From: JBKHJZ01 sp046537875
GTDB lineage: Bacteria > Actinomycetota > Acidimicrobiia > Acidimicrobiales > VFJN01
Direction: 5' to 3'
Length of the DNA stretch: 35,824 nt
NCBI GenBank assembly: GCA_046537875.1
Contig: JBKHJZ010000013.1
Coordinates: 1-35,824 of the forward strand
The position numbers were made by a program, and so were the translations under genes. The notes below the pieces were generated by a model. That model was not told the DNA's origin. It worked only from the letters and a program-made list of their open reading frames with translations, and did no database searches. This document shows, piece after piece, positions 22,201 to 30,891 of the stretch; the stretch's first letter is position 1, and the number at the start of each line of letters is the position of its first letter.

Positions 22201-24741
22201 TCACGCCCAGGTGGTGAGGCCCATCTCCGATCCGTCGATCAGATCGTCGTGGCGGGGGACGATGCGGACCGTGAAGCCGTAGCGGCCGGTGCGCTCGCAG
22301 CGGAGAGACCCCGAGTAGCGGACGTGGCCGTCGTCGGCCGGGCCCGCCAGCCGCATCGACGTCCACGACCGCTCGGTGAGCTCCCCGCCCTGGCCGACCG
22401 GCCCGTGCACGAGCTGCACGTCCACGTCCTCGGGGGTGAGGTCGCCGAGCGACACCACGGCGTCGACCGCTCGGTCGACGCCCAGCTCCGCCGCGGTGAC
22501 CTCGGCGTCGACCCGGTCGACATGCACCCCGTGCCATTCGTCGCGCACCCTCGCCTTCCAGGCGGCCAGTGCCCGGGCCCGGGTCGAGCCGTCGGCGGTC
22601 AGCACATCGGTGCGCGATGCCACCGGCTCGTAGAGGTCGCGCACGTAGTCGGCCACCATGCGCGACGCGGTCACCCGGGGGCCGAGCGAGACGAGCGAGC
22701 GGCGCACCATCTTCAGCCAGCGCCGGGGCACCGGTCCGCCCCAGCGCTCGTAGAACAGCGGGACGACCTGGTGCTCCAGCAGGTCGAACAGGGCGCCGGC
22801 CTCCAGCTCGTCGCGGCGGTCGAGGTCCTCGACGTCCTCGGCGGAGGGGATGGCCCACCCGTTGGCGCCGTCGTAGGTCTCGTTCCACCAGCCGTCGAGG
22901 ACCGACAGGTTGAGGGCGCCGTTCAGCGCCGCCTTCATGCCGGAGGTGCCGCACGCCTCCTGCGGCCGCCGCGGGTTGTTCAGCCACACGTCGGCGCCCT
23001 GGTAGAGCAGGCGGGCGACCGCGATGTCGTAGTCGTCGACGAACACGATCCGGTGGCGGATCTCCGGGTCGCGCGAAAGGGCGACGATCTGCCGGATCAT
23101 CTCCTTGCCGGCCTCGTCGGCCGGATGGGCCTTGCCGGCGAAGACGACCTGCACCGGGCGGTCGGGTGAGAGCAGCAGCTCCCTGAGCCGCTCGGGCTGC
23201 GAGAGCAGCAGCGTGGCCCGCTTGTAGGTGGCGAAGCGCCTCGCGAACCCGATGGTCAGCACCCGGGGGTCGAGCACCTGATCGGCCCACGCGGCGGATT
23301 CGGCGCCGGACGCCGATCCCGGCCCGGCGCCCACGCGCCCGGCCCGCAGCTCGCGGCGGATGAACGCCACCAGCCGCTCGCGGCCCTGCTCGAGGACGCG
23401 CCACAGCTCGTCGTCGGGCACATCGGCGATCCGGGCCCACTCGTCGGGGCCCGCCTCGTTCCACGAGGGCACGATGTGGCGGGCCAGCAGGTCGCTCATC
23501 TCGGGTGACGTCCAGGTCGGGGCGTGGACGCCGTTGGTGACCGAGCCGATGGGCGCCTCGTCGGCGGGCAGGTCGGGCCACAGGTCACCGAACATCTCCC
23601 GGCTGACCTCGCCGTGGAGCCGGGACACCCCGTTCGACCTGCTCGCCAGCCGGAGGCCCATGACCGCCATGTTGAACGGCTCGTCGTCGTGGTCGGTCGG
23701 GCGGTGGCCCAGCGCCATCAGGTCGTCGAACGGGATGCCGACCTCGTCGCACCAGCCCCCGAAGTACTTCTCCATGAGCGGGCGCGGGAAGCGGTCGATG
23801 CCCGCGGGGACCGGGGTGTGCGTGGTGAAGATGCAGCCGGCCCGCACGGCCTCGATCGCCTCCCGGTACGACAGCCCCTCGCCGGTCACGAGCTGGCGGA
23901 TCCGCTCCAGCCCGAGGAACCCGGCGTGCCCCTCGTTGGTGTGGAACACCTGCGCCTCGACGCCCACGGCCCGCAGGGCGCGCACGCCGCCGATGCCGAG
24001 CAGGATCTCCTGGCGGAGCCGGTGCTCGGTGTCGCCGCCGTAGAGCCGGTCGGTCACCGTGCGAGCGTCGTCCGAGTTCTCGTCGACGTCGGCGTCCAGG
24101 AAGTACAGGGGCGCCCGCCCCACCTCGGCCTTCCAGATCTGGGCCGACAGCGGCACGCCGGCCAGGTCGACGCTGATCCGCCGGCCGTCGCACGGGGTGA
24201 GGGCCATGACGTGGGGATCGAGCAGGGGGTAGCGCTCCTGCTGCCAGCCGTCGGCGTCGAGGCTCTGACGGAAGTAGCCGTGGCGGTAGAGCAACCCCAG
24301 GCCGACCAGCGGCACGCCGAGGTCGCTCGACGACTTCATGTGGTCGCCGGCGAGCACGCCGAGGCCGCCCGAGTACTGGGGGACCGCCTCGGAGATGCCG
24401 AACTCCGGCGAGAAGTAGGCCACCAGCCGGAGGGGGGTCCCCTCGCGGCTCTGGAACCAGCGATCGCCGTCGAGGTAGCGCTGCAGCTCGTCGCGCACCT
24501 CACCCAGGAACCGCTTGAACCCGACATCGGCGGCCAGGGTGTCGAGCCGGTCACGGCTGACCGAGCCCAGCAGCCGCACCGGGTCGTGCACCGTGGCGTC
24601 CCACAGGTCGGGATCGACCCAGCGGAACAGGTCACGGGTCTGGTCGTCCCACGACCAGCGCAGGTTGAACGCCAGCTCCTCGAGGGCCGACAGCTCGGCG
24701 GGGAGGGACGGTCGGACGGTGAAGCTGCGGAGGGCCTTCAT
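22201..24741 (-). CDS. glgP: Alpha-glucan phosphorylase (GlgP, DUF3417 type)
   Basis: An 846-residue phosphorylase releasing glucose 1-phosphate from alpha-1,4-glucan. The N-terminal segment RSFTVRPSLPAELSALEELAFNLRWSWD marks the DUF3417 extension seen in mycobacterial GlgP. YFSPEFGISEAVPQYSGGLGVLAGDH and the PLP site EACGTSGMKAALNGALNLSVLDGWWNE (Lys603) are diagnostic. The length is normal for this type (M. tuberculosis GlgP is about 860). Given the GlgE cluster 2 kb away, it probably degrades the glucan made by that route. Upstream TACCGT (24756-24751) may be its -10, nine bases before the ATG. The 108-base gap to the next gene otherwise shows nothing. Confidence 0.96.
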   Translation of the reverse strand: MKALRSFTVRPSLPAELSALEELAFNLRWSWDDQTRDLFRWVDPDLWDATVHDPVRLLGSVSRDRLDTLAADVGFKRFLGEVRDELQRYLDGDRWFQSREGTPLRLVAYFSPEFGISEAVPQYSGGLGVLAGDHMKSSSDLGVPLVGLGLLYRHGYFRQSLDADGWQQERYPLLDPHVMALTPCDGRRISVDLAGVPLSAQIWKAEVGRAPLYFLDADVDENSDDARTVTDRLYGGDTEHRLRQEILLGIGGVRALRAVGVEAQVFHTNEGHAGFLGLERIRQLVTGEGLSYREAIEAVRAGCIFTTHTPVPAGIDRFPRPLMEKYFGGWCDEVGIPFDDLMALGHRPTDHDDEPFNMAVMGLRLASRSNGVSRLHGEVSREMFGDLWPDLPADEAPIGSVTNGVHAPTWTSPEMSDLLARHIVPSWNEAGPDEWARIADVPDDELWRVLEQGRERLVAFIRRELRAGRVGAGPGSASGAESAAWADQVLDPRVLTIGFARRFATYKRATLLLSQPERLRELLLSPDRPVQVVFAGKAHPADEAGKEMIRQIVALSRDPEIRHRIVFVDDYDIAVARLLYQGADVWLNNPRRPQEACGTSGMKAALNGALNLSVLDGWWNETYDGANGWAIPSAEDVEDLDRRDELEAGALFDLLEHQVVPLFYERWGGPVPRRWLKMVRRSLVSLGPRVTASRMVADYVRDLYEPVASRTDVLTADGSTRARALAAWKARVRDEWHGVHVDRVDAEVTAAELGVDRAVDAVVSLGDLTPEDVDVQLVHGPVGQGGELTERSWTSMRLAGPADDGHVRYSGSLRCERTGRYGFTVRIVPRHDDLIDGSEMGLTTWA

Positions 24742-24849
24742 CGCCCGCGGACGGTAGCGGTCGTGGTGGCGGGTCGCGCGCGGTGGGTCCGAACGCCTCG
24801 CCGCTGGGCACGTCCCTGGTGCGAGCGGTTGTCGGTGCCGTCCGGAGGT

Positions 24850-26076
24850 CTACTCCGTCACACCCGGGTCGCCGAGGGCGATCTTGCCCGCGTAGGTCAG
24901 CGTGGCCTCGGGGGTGAACGGGTGGAACGTGCCGGCCCGCACGTCCCGGTGCATCCGCTCCAGCGGGCTCCGGCGGAAGTACGAGCGCCCTCCGACCAGG
25001 TCCATGGCCCGGTCCACCACGTCGATGGCCCCGGTCACCACCTGCCGCTTGGCGGTCATCACCGTGGCGAGGGCGCTGGCGTCGGCCGCCTCGACCGTGC
25101 CGGTCGGCGCCACCTCGTCGAGGGCGCCGAGCAGCCCCCACCAGGCGGACCGGAGGGTCACCTCGATCAGCCCGACCTGGCGGTGGGCCCGCGCCCGGGC
25201 GGCAGGCGAACCGTCGGCCCGCGTCCCGACCTGCGATGCGGCGACGTCCCGGGCTGCGGCGGCGATGCCGAAGTAGCTCGCGGCCACGACCGGAGCGAAG
25301 TGGACCGCCGCCAGCGTGAGCGGCGCACCGAGCTCGCCCCAGGGGCGCCGGGCGGCCACCGCACCGAGGGGGACCCGCACCTGGTCGAACACCAGGTCGT
25401 GGCTCGCCGTCCCGCGCATGCCGAGCGTGTCCCACGTCTCCTCGAGGCGGACCCCGGGGCTGCCCAGCGGGACGGCGAAGTGCAGCACCTCGGCCCCGTC
25501 GCCCGGCTCCCCCAGCACGGCCGACGTCGTGATCACCGACGCCTCGGGAGCCTGGCTGCAGAAGGTCTTGCGCCCGCTGACCACCAGCTCGTCGCCGTCC
25601 ACGGTGGCCACGGTCGTGGGCCACAGCCAGTCGGAGCCGCCGCTGGTGGCGATCACCAGATCGTCGGCGGCCACCCGGCGGAGGACGCCCTCGGCGTCGG
25701 GTGCCCCGCGGGCCCGCCGGTGGACCTGGGCGAGCACGTTGTACTGGTGCATGGCGGCCGCCAGTGCGCTGGCGCCGTCGTGGCGGGCGAGCTCTGCCTG
25801 GGCGTAGCAGACCTGGCGGATCGAGGCACCGAGGCCGCCGAGGTCGAGGGGCACCGCCAGCCGCAGGTAGCCCGTGGACCGCATGGCCGCGTACGCCTCG
25901 GTGACGAACGTCGCGGCCCGGTCGTGGTCGTCGGCGTGGGCGGCGGCCACGGATCCGACCTCGGCGGCCAGGGGGGCGAACAGGCGGTCGTCCTCGCGCA
26001 CCGGCACGGGATGGCGGTGCGCGCCGTGGGGAGAGGGGTCGATCGTGGCCGAGCTGGCCCGGGTGTCGATGGTCAT
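24850..26076 (-). CDS. Acyl-CoA dehydrogenase-family flavoprotein
   Basis: A 408-residue protein of the acyl-CoA dehydrogenase superfamily. The order is: N-terminal helical domain (LGGLGASIRQVCYAQAELARHDGASALA), beta domain with SGRKTFCSQAPEASVITTSAV and ETWDTLGMRGTASHDLVFDQVRVP, and C-terminal helical domain ending MDLVGGRSYFRRSPLERMHRDVRAG. Both dehydrogenases and flavin-dependent monooxygenases (DszC/HsaA-like) share these features, and I cannot place the catalytic base with confidence, so the reaction is open. The ATG at 26076 has GAGGAG seven bases upstream; the frame extends 88 residues further upstream, but that part is Arg-rich and covers the divergent promoter region. It is divergent from an HxlR-type regulator. 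Confidence 0.86.
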   Translation of the reverse strand: MTIDTRASSATIDPSPHGAHRHPVPVREDDRLFAPLAAEVGSVAAAHADDHDRAATFVTEAYAAMRSTGYLRLAVPLDLGGLGASIRQVCYAQAELARHDGASALAAAMHQYNVLAQVHRRARGAPDAEGVLRRVAADDLVIATSGGSDWLWPTTVATVDGDELVVSGRKTFCSQAPEASVITTSAVLGEPGDGAEVLHFAVPLGSPGVRLEETWDTLGMRGTASHDLVFDQVRVPLGAVAARRPWGELGAPLTLAAVHFAPVVAASYFGIAAAARDVAASQVGTRADGSPAARARAHRQVGLIEVTLRSAWWGLLGALDEVAPTGTVEAADASALATVMTAKRQVVTGAIDVVDRAMDLVGGRSYFRRSPLERMHRDVRAGTFHPFTPEATLTYAGKIALGDPGVTE

Positions 26077-26152
26077 CGTGTCGCTCCTCGGTCGCTGCCT
26101 CGTCCGGCGCCCGGTCGGCGGGTGCCGGGCTCCGTCGTGGCGTCCTGGGGCG

Positions 26153-26158
26153 ACCGTA
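26153..26158 (-). promoter_or_regulatory. Candidate -10 (TACGGT) of the acyl-CoA dehydrogenase-like gene
   Basis: On the minus strand TACGGT lies about 77 bases before the ATG. Its -35 position would fall at 26176-26181, touching the inverted repeat at 26180-26198. Confidence 0.3.
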
Positions 26159-26179
26159 CGAACGCCACGAGTGGCCGAA

Positions 26180-26198
26180 CAGTTCAACAACTGAACTG
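26180..26198. promoter_or_regulatory. Inverted repeat CAGTTCA-N5-TGAACTG, candidate HxlR operator
   Basis: Perfect 7-base arms (26180-26186 and 26192-26198) around ACAAC, in an AT-rich island between the divergent acyl-CoA dehydrogenase-like and HxlR genes. If the HxlR gene is leaderless the site covers about -51 to -33 of its promoter, and it also touches the -35 position of the opposite gene. It is well placed for control of both genes by the neighbouring regulator. Confidence 0.6.
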
Positions 26199-26230
26199 GC
26201 GGCGTCCGCCCGGCGTGCGACACTGCCCGG

Positions 26231-26890
26231 GTGAGGACGTACGGCCAGTACTGCCCGGTTGTGCGGGCGGTCGAGGTGCTCGGCGACCGGTGGACCCTGC
26301 TGATCGTGCGCGACATGCTCACCGGCGCCCGGCGGTTCAACGAGCTGGCGCGCGGGCTCCCCGGGCTCTCGCGCGGGCTGCTGTCGCGGCGGTTGCGCCA
26401 GCTCGAGCGGGCCGGCGTGGTTGTCAGGGCCGACGACGGCTACGACCTCACGCCGGCGGGCGAGGAGCTGCGCCCCCTGGTGTTCGGGCTGGCGGACTGG
26501 GGTGCCCGGCACGCGTTCGGGCCTCCCGAGCCGGACGAGCTCGACCCCGAGGTGCTGATGTGGTGGATCAACGGCCGCATCGACGCAGGCGAGATCGACC
26601 GTCGAGCCGTCATCCGGGTCGACATCACCGACCGCCGCCGCATGTTCTGGCTGGTCCTCGAGCCGGGGGAGGCGTCGGTGTGCGTCGCCGACCCCGGCTT
26701 CGACGTCGACGCCGTGCTCGCGGCCGACGTGGCCACCCTGTACCGGGTGTGGCTGGGTGAGCTCGACCTGCTCGCCGCCGTGCGGTCCGGGGACATCGAC
26801 CTCCGGGGGCCCCGGTGGATCGCCAACGGGCTGCACCGGTGGCTGCTGCTCAGCCCGGTGGCGCCCTCGGTGCGCGCCGCGCAGGGATGA
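26231..26890 (+). CDS. HxlR-family winged-helix regulator with an SCP2-like C-terminal domain
   Basis: A 219-residue regulator. Residues 1-90 are an HxlR winged helix: CPVVRAVEVLGDRWTLLIVRDMLTGARRFNELARGLPGLSRGLLSRRLRQLERAGVV. Residues about 110-205 resemble an SCP2/sterol-carrier-like ligand domain (VIRVDITDRRRMFWLVLEPGEASVCVADPGFDVDAVLAADVATLYRVWLGE), suggesting that it senses a lipid or acyl compound. The Cys8 near the N-terminus is common in HxlR proteins. The GTG start has GACACT ending six bases upstream and no Shine-Dalgarno sequence. It probably controls the divergent acyl-CoA dehydrogenase-like gene and itself; glgE follows after 28 bases. Confidence 0.86.
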   Translation: MRTYGQYCPVVRAVEVLGDRWTLLIVRDMLTGARRFNELARGLPGLSRGLLSRRLRQLERAGVVVRADDGYDLTPAGEELRPLVFGLADWGARHAFGPPEPDELDPEVLMWWINGRIDAGEIDRRAVIRVDITDRRRMFWLVLEPGEASVCVADPGFDVDAVLAADVATLYRVWLGELDLLAAVRSGDIDLRGPRWIANGLHRWLLLSPVAPSVRAAQG

Positions 26891-26905
26891 CGGCGGGCCC
26901 CTGCG

Positions 26906-26918
26906 TACCCTGGCGGGC
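26906..26918 (+). promoter_or_regulatory. Leaderless-type -10 (TACCCT, 7-base spacer) of glgE
   Basis: TACCCT (26906-26911) ends seven bases before GTG 26919, with no Shine-Dalgarno sequence between. Confidence 0.45.
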
Positions 26919-28847
26919 GTGCTCGGACGCATCACGATCGACGCGATCCGCCCGGCGACACCGACACGGGCCTTCCCGGCGAAGGCGGTGGTGGGTGAGC
27001 CGCTGCCGGTGTCGGCCGACATCTTCCGCGACGGCCACGACCTGATCGCGGCCCGGGCACGGTGGCGGCGGGTGGGGCACGGCAGCTGGCGCTCGGCGCC
27101 GCTGGTCGACGTGGGCAACGACCGCTGGGAGGGCACGATCACCGCCTCGGTGGTCGGGCGGCACGAGCTGGTGATCGAGGCGTGGCGCGACCGGTTCGCC
27201 ACCTGGCGCCACGACATCGAGATCAAGGTGGGGGTGGGTGACGACGTCGAGCTCGAGCTCGAGGAGGGCGCCCGCATCCTCGACGACCTCACCGGGTCGG
27301 TGCCGGCGCGCCACCGGCGCCGGCTCGCCGCGGCGGCGGCCGGCCTGCGCCGCACGTCGTGCAGCCTCTCGGTCCGCCTCAACGCCGGGCTCGACGACCG
27401 GGTCGCCGCGCTGGTCGCCGGGGTGCCCGACGCCGACCTGACGGCCAGCGAGCCCGTCGGGCTGTGGGTCGACCGGCCCCGGGCGGGCTTCTCCGCCTGG
27501 TACGAGATGTTCCCCCGCAGCGAGGGCGGCTTCGCGGGGGCCGCCAAGCGCCTGCCCGCGATCGCCGAGATGGGCTTCGACATCGTCTACCTGCCGCCCA
27601 TCCACCCGATCGGCACGACCGCCCGGAAGGGCCGCGACAACGCGCTGGTCGCGGGGCCGGACGACCCCGGGAGCCCGTGGGCCATCGGATCGCCCGAGGG
27701 CGGCCACACCGCCATCGCCCCCGAGCTGGGCACGCCGGACGACTTCCGGCGCTTCGTCCGCGAGGCGTCGGACCTCGGGCTCGAGGTGGCCCTCGACTAC
27801 GCCCTCCAGTGCTCTCCCGACCATCCCTGGGTGACCGAGCACCCCGAGTGGTTCTGGCGCCGGCCCGACGGGTCGATCCGCTACGCCGAGAACCCGCCGA
27901 AGAAGTACCAGGACATCTACCCGATCAACTTCTGGCCCGACCGCGACGCCGACCGCCGGGCGTTGTGGACGGCCTGCCTCGACGTGCTCCGCCACTGGAT
28001 GGACCAGGGCGTGCGGGTGTTCCGGGTCGACAACCCCCACACCAAGCCCATGGCCTTCTGGGCGTGGCTCATCGAGAAGGCGCGGCGCGAGCACCCGGAC
28101 GTGATCCTGCTGTCCGAGGCGTTCACGCGGCCCAAGGTGATGGCCAAGCTCGCCGAGGTCGGCTTCACGCAGAGCTACACGTACTTCACGTGGCGCACCG
28201 ATCCGTGGGAGCTGCGGGCCTACGTCGAGGAGCTGGCGCACGGGCCCACGGCCGACTACATGCGGCCCAACTTCTGGCCGAACACCCCGGACATCCTCTC
28301 CGGGCCCCTCAGGCACGGGCCGCCGGCCGCGTTCCTGCTCCGGTTCGTGCTGGCGGCCACGCTCGTCCCCAACTACGGCATCTACAGCGGCTACGAGCTG
28401 TTCGAGAACGAGCCGGCCAGCGACGCCAACGAGGAGTACCTGCACTCGGAGAAGTACGAGGTCCGCGTGCGCGACTGGCACCGCGAGGATTCGATGGCGC
28501 CGTTCATCGGCCGGGTGAACCAGATCCGCAGCCGGCACGCCGCGTTCCGCCGGCTGCGCGACATCCGGTTCCACGGCACGACCAACGACCGCTTCCTCGT
28601 GTGGTCGCGGGGTCACGCCGGCCGCGGCGACCTGGTGCTGGTGGTGGTCAACCTCGACCCCCACGACGCCCAGGAGACCCTGCTGCAGCTCGACCTCGGA
28701 GCGATGGGGCTGCCGTGGCGGGGGCCGCTGCGGGTCCGCGACGAGCTGGGGGACTCCACGTACACCTGGGACGGCCCGACCCCGTACGTCAGGCTCGATC
28801 CCACCGGCGGCCAGGTCGCCCACATCATGTCCCTGCGCGCGCACTGA
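26919..28847 (+). CDS. glgE: Alpha-1,4-glucan:maltose-1-phosphate maltosyltransferase
   Basis: A 642-residue GH13_3 enzyme that adds maltosyl units from maltose 1-phosphate to the non-reducing end of alpha-glucan. The N-terminal beta domain begins GRITIDAIRPATPTRAFPAK, then come AWYEMFPRSEGGFAGAAKRLP, NPPKKYQDIYPINFWP and the nucleophile Asp371 in VFRVDNPHTKP, with the acid Glu400 in LLSEAFTRPKVM. The 29-residue gap between them equals that in Streptomyces coelicolor GlgE (Asp394, Glu423). The GTG at 26919 is the best start. It is the first gene of the cluster glgE-small protein-treS-mak-glgB. Confidence 0.96.
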   Translation: MLGRITIDAIRPATPTRAFPAKAVVGEPLPVSADIFRDGHDLIAARARWRRVGHGSWRSAPLVDVGNDRWEGTITASVVGRHELVIEAWRDRFATWRHDIEIKVGVGDDVELELEEGARILDDLTGSVPARHRRRLAAAAAGLRRTSCSLSVRLNAGLDDRVAALVAGVPDADLTASEPVGLWVDRPRAGFSAWYEMFPRSEGGFAGAAKRLPAIAEMGFDIVYLPPIHPIGTTARKGRDNALVAGPDDPGSPWAIGSPEGGHTAIAPELGTPDDFRRFVREASDLGLEVALDYALQCSPDHPWVTEHPEWFWRRPDGSIRYAENPPKKYQDIYPINFWPDRDADRRALWTACLDVLRHWMDQGVRVFRVDNPHTKPMAFWAWLIEKARREHPDVILLSEAFTRPKVMAKLAEVGFTQSYTYFTWRTDPWELRAYVEELAHGPTADYMRPNFWPNTPDILSGPLRHGPPAAFLLRFVLAATLVPNYGIYSGYELFENEPASDANEEYLHSEKYEVRVRDWHREDSMAPFIGRVNQIRSRHAAFRRLRDIRFHGTTNDRFLVWSRGHAGRGDLVLVVVNLDPHDAQETLLQLDLGAMGLPWRGPLRVRDELGDSTYTWDGPTPYVRLDPTGGQVAHIMSLRAH

Positions 28848-28858
28848 GGCGCTGCGCG

Positions 28859-28870
28859 TAGCATCCCTCC
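28859..28870 (+). promoter_or_regulatory. Leaderless-type -10 (TAGCAT, 6-base spacer) of the 55-residue gene
   Basis: TAGCAT (28859-28864) ends six bases before ATG 28871, in the 23-base gap after glgE. Confidence 0.45.
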
Positions 28871-29038
28871 ATGCCAACGGACGACCACGATCCCGGCGCG
28901 GACACCGGGATGTTCCGCGCGTACGTCGAGCAGCCCGAGACCGCCACCCAGCGGCCCCCGGCCCAGCGTGCCCTCTGGATCGCCGCCGGGGTGGCGGTGG
29001 TGCTGGTCGCGCTGGTGCTCGCGCTGCTGATCGCCTGA
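28871..29038 (+). CDS. Small single-pass membrane protein between glgE and treS
   Basis: A 55-residue protein. It has an acidic N-terminus (MPTDDHDPGADTGMFRAYVEQPET), a short basic/Pro linker (QRPPAQR) and one strongly hydrophobic C-terminal helix (ALWIAAGVAVVLVALVLALLIA) ending at the stop, a tail-anchored layout. The positions of charged and hydrophobic residues and a -10-like TAGCAT at the leaderless distance support a real gene. It sits inside the GlgE cluster on the same strand, 23 bases after glgE and 81 before treS. I do not recognise a family. It could tether glucan enzymes to the membrane or be unrelated. Confidence 0.6.
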   Translation: MPTDDHDPGADTGMFRAYVEQPETATQRPPAQRALWIAAGVAVVLVALVLALLIA

Positions 29039-29106
29039 CCCGACCCCGCCGATCCTGCCCGCGGCCGCCCGGCCCGACGGTTGGCAGGGCACACGCCGCC
29101 ATGTGC

Positions 29107-29119
29107 GACCCTGTGGGCG
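29107..29119 (+). promoter_or_regulatory. Leaderless-type -10 (GACCCT, 7-base spacer) of treS
   Basis: GACCCT (29107-29112) ends seven bases before ATG 29120. A similar TGCGACACT context precedes the HxlR gene. The first T of the hexamer is missing, so it is a weaker match. Confidence 0.3.
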
Positions 29120-30805
29120 ATGCCGACGCCCATCGACCCTGGCGACCACCTGTGGTTCCAGCGCGCCGTGTTCTACGAGGTCGCCGTCCGCGGGTTCTAC
29201 GACTCCGACGGTGACGGGTACGGCGACTTCCGGGGGCTCACGGAGCGGCTCGACTACCTGGAGTGGCTCGGCGTCGACTGCCTCTGGCTGCTGCCCTTCC
29301 TGAACTCGCCGCTGCGCGACGGCGGCTACGACGTGTCCGACTTCTACACGGTGCTCCCCGAGTACGGGAACATCGAGGACGTCGCCGTGTTCATCGACCA
29401 GGCCCACAGGCGGGGGATCCGGGTGGTGGCCGACATGGTGATGAACCACACGTCGGACGCGCACCCCTGGTTCCAGGAGTCGCGCCGGGACCGCACGAAC
29501 CCGAAGGCCGACTGGTACGTCTGGGGAGACGACAGCGAGCGGTGGGGCGAGGCCCGGGTCATCTTCGTCGACAGCGAGCCGTCCAACTGGACCTGGGACC
29601 CCCAGCGCGAGCAGTTCTACTGGCACCGCTTCTTCCACCACCAGCCCGACCTGAACTACGACAACCCCGAGGTCGCCGAGGCGATGCTCGACGTGGTGCG
29701 GTTCTGGCTGGGGCTCGGCCTCGACGGCTTCCGCCTCGACGCGGTGCCCTACCTGTTCGAGCGCGACGGCACGAACGGCGAGAACCTGCCGGAGACCCAC
29801 GAGTACCTGCGGCTGGTCCGCAAGACCGTCGACGCCGAGTTCCCCGGCCGGGTGCTGCTGGCCGAGGCCAACCAGTGGCCCTCCGACGTCGTCGACTACT
29901 TCGGCAACGGCGACGAGTGCCACATGTGCTTCCACTTCCCGCTGATGCCCCGCATGTTCATGGCGGTGCGCAAGGAGCAGCGGCACCCGGTCACGGAGAT
30001 CCTCGCCCAGACGCCCGAGATCCCGCCCGGCTGCCAGTGGGGGATCTTCCTCCGCAACCACGACGAGCTCACGCTCGAGATGGTGACCGACGACGAGCGC
30101 GACTACATGTACACCGAGTACGCGACCGACCCGCGCATGAAGCTCAACCTGGGGATCCGCCGGCGGCTGTTCCCGCTGCTCGACAACGACGAGCGCAAGG
30201 CCGAGCTGTTCCACGCCATGCTGTTCTCGATGCCGGGGACGCCGATCATGTACTACGGCGACGAGATCGGCATGGGGGACAACATCTACCTCGGCGACCG
30301 CGACGGGGTGCGGACGCCGATGCAGTGGAACCCCGACCGCAACGCGGGCTTCTCGAAGGCCGACTTCGCCCAGCTGTTCCTGCCGCCGCCGATGGACCCG
30401 GTCTACGGGTTCCAGGCCATCAACGTCGAGGGCCAGCAGCGCGATCCCTCGAGCTTCCTGCACTGGCTCCGGCGCATGCTGGCCGTCCGCAGGCAGCATC
30501 CCGTGCTCGCCATCGGCGAGTTCGAGATGCTGCACGCCCAGAACCCGTCGGTGCTCGCGTACCTTCGCCGGGGCATCGGAGACGACGGCGACGAGGACAT
30601 CGTGCTGTGCGTCAACAACCTGTCGCGCTTCCCCCAGCCGTGCGAGCTGATGCTCGAGCAGCTCGCGGGGAAGGTGCCGATCGAGCTGACCGGGCGGGTG
30701 CCGTTCCCCGCGATCGGCGAGCTGCCCTACTTCGTCACGCTGGCGCCCCACGGCTTCTACTGGTTCGAGCTCGTGGACCAGCACGACGAGGAGGGGGTGG
30801 CCTGA
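29120..30805 (+). CDS. treS: Trehalose synthase / maltose isomerase
   Basis: A 561-residue GH13 enzyme interconverting trehalose and maltose. AVFYEVAVRGFYDSDGDGYGDFRGL and DFYTVLPEYG open the barrel. The nucleophile is Asp207 in GFRLDAVPYL, the acid/base Glu249 in LLAEANQWP, and the third acid is Asp in FLRNHDELTLEM. The Asp-Glu spacing of 42 equals that in mycobacterial TreS (Asp230, Glu272). The C-terminal beta domain ends LAPHGFYWFEL. It feeds maltose to the maltokinase encoded next. ATG 29120 gives the usual N-terminus; the upstream part of the frame is ignored. It is a free-standing TreS, not the TreS-maltokinase fusion seen in some bacteria. Confidence 0.96.
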   Translation: MPTPIDPGDHLWFQRAVFYEVAVRGFYDSDGDGYGDFRGLTERLDYLEWLGVDCLWLLPFLNSPLRDGGYDVSDFYTVLPEYGNIEDVAVFIDQAHRRGIRVVADMVMNHTSDAHPWFQESRRDRTNPKADWYVWGDDSERWGEARVIFVDSEPSNWTWDPQREQFYWHRFFHHQPDLNYDNPEVAEAMLDVVRFWLGLGLDGFRLDAVPYLFERDGTNGENLPETHEYLRLVRKTVDAEFPGRVLLAEANQWPSDVVDYFGNGDECHMCFHFPLMPRMFMAVRKEQRHPVTEILAQTPEIPPGCQWGIFLRNHDELTLEMVTDDERDYMYTEYATDPRMKLNLGIRRRLFPLLDNDERKAELFHAMLFSMPGTPIMYYGDEIGMGDNIYLGDRDGVRTPMQWNPDRNAGFSKADFAQLFLPPPMDPVYGFQAINVEGQQRDPSSFLHWLRRMLAVRRQHPVLAIGEFEMLHAQNPSVLAYLRRGIGDDGDEDIVLCVNNLSRFPQPCELMLEQLAGKVPIELTGRVPFPAIGELPYFVTLAPHGFYWFELVDQHDEEGVA

Positions 30806-30827
30806 TCGACCCCGGGTGCGCCACCGG

Positions 30828-30845
30828 GCACCGCCGGGACGGTGC
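30828..30845 (+). terminator. Hairpin after treS
   Basis: GCACCG (30828-30833) and CGGTGC (30840-30845) form a 6-base stem with a 6-base loop, 23 bases after the treS stop. No T-run; a weak candidate. Confidence 0.25.
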
Positions 30846-30876
30846 GGCCGGGGGATCGTGCGCATCCGTTCCCCGG

Positions 30877-30891
30877 TGCTAGGCAGTGAGC
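30877..30891 (+). promoter_or_regulatory. TGCTAGGCAGT promoter-like element before mak
   Basis: TGC-TAGGCA (30877-30885) has the form of an extended -10, and its hexamer ends six bases before GTG 30892. The full 11-mer recurs at 34603-34613 before the MFS gene. Confidence 0.45.
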
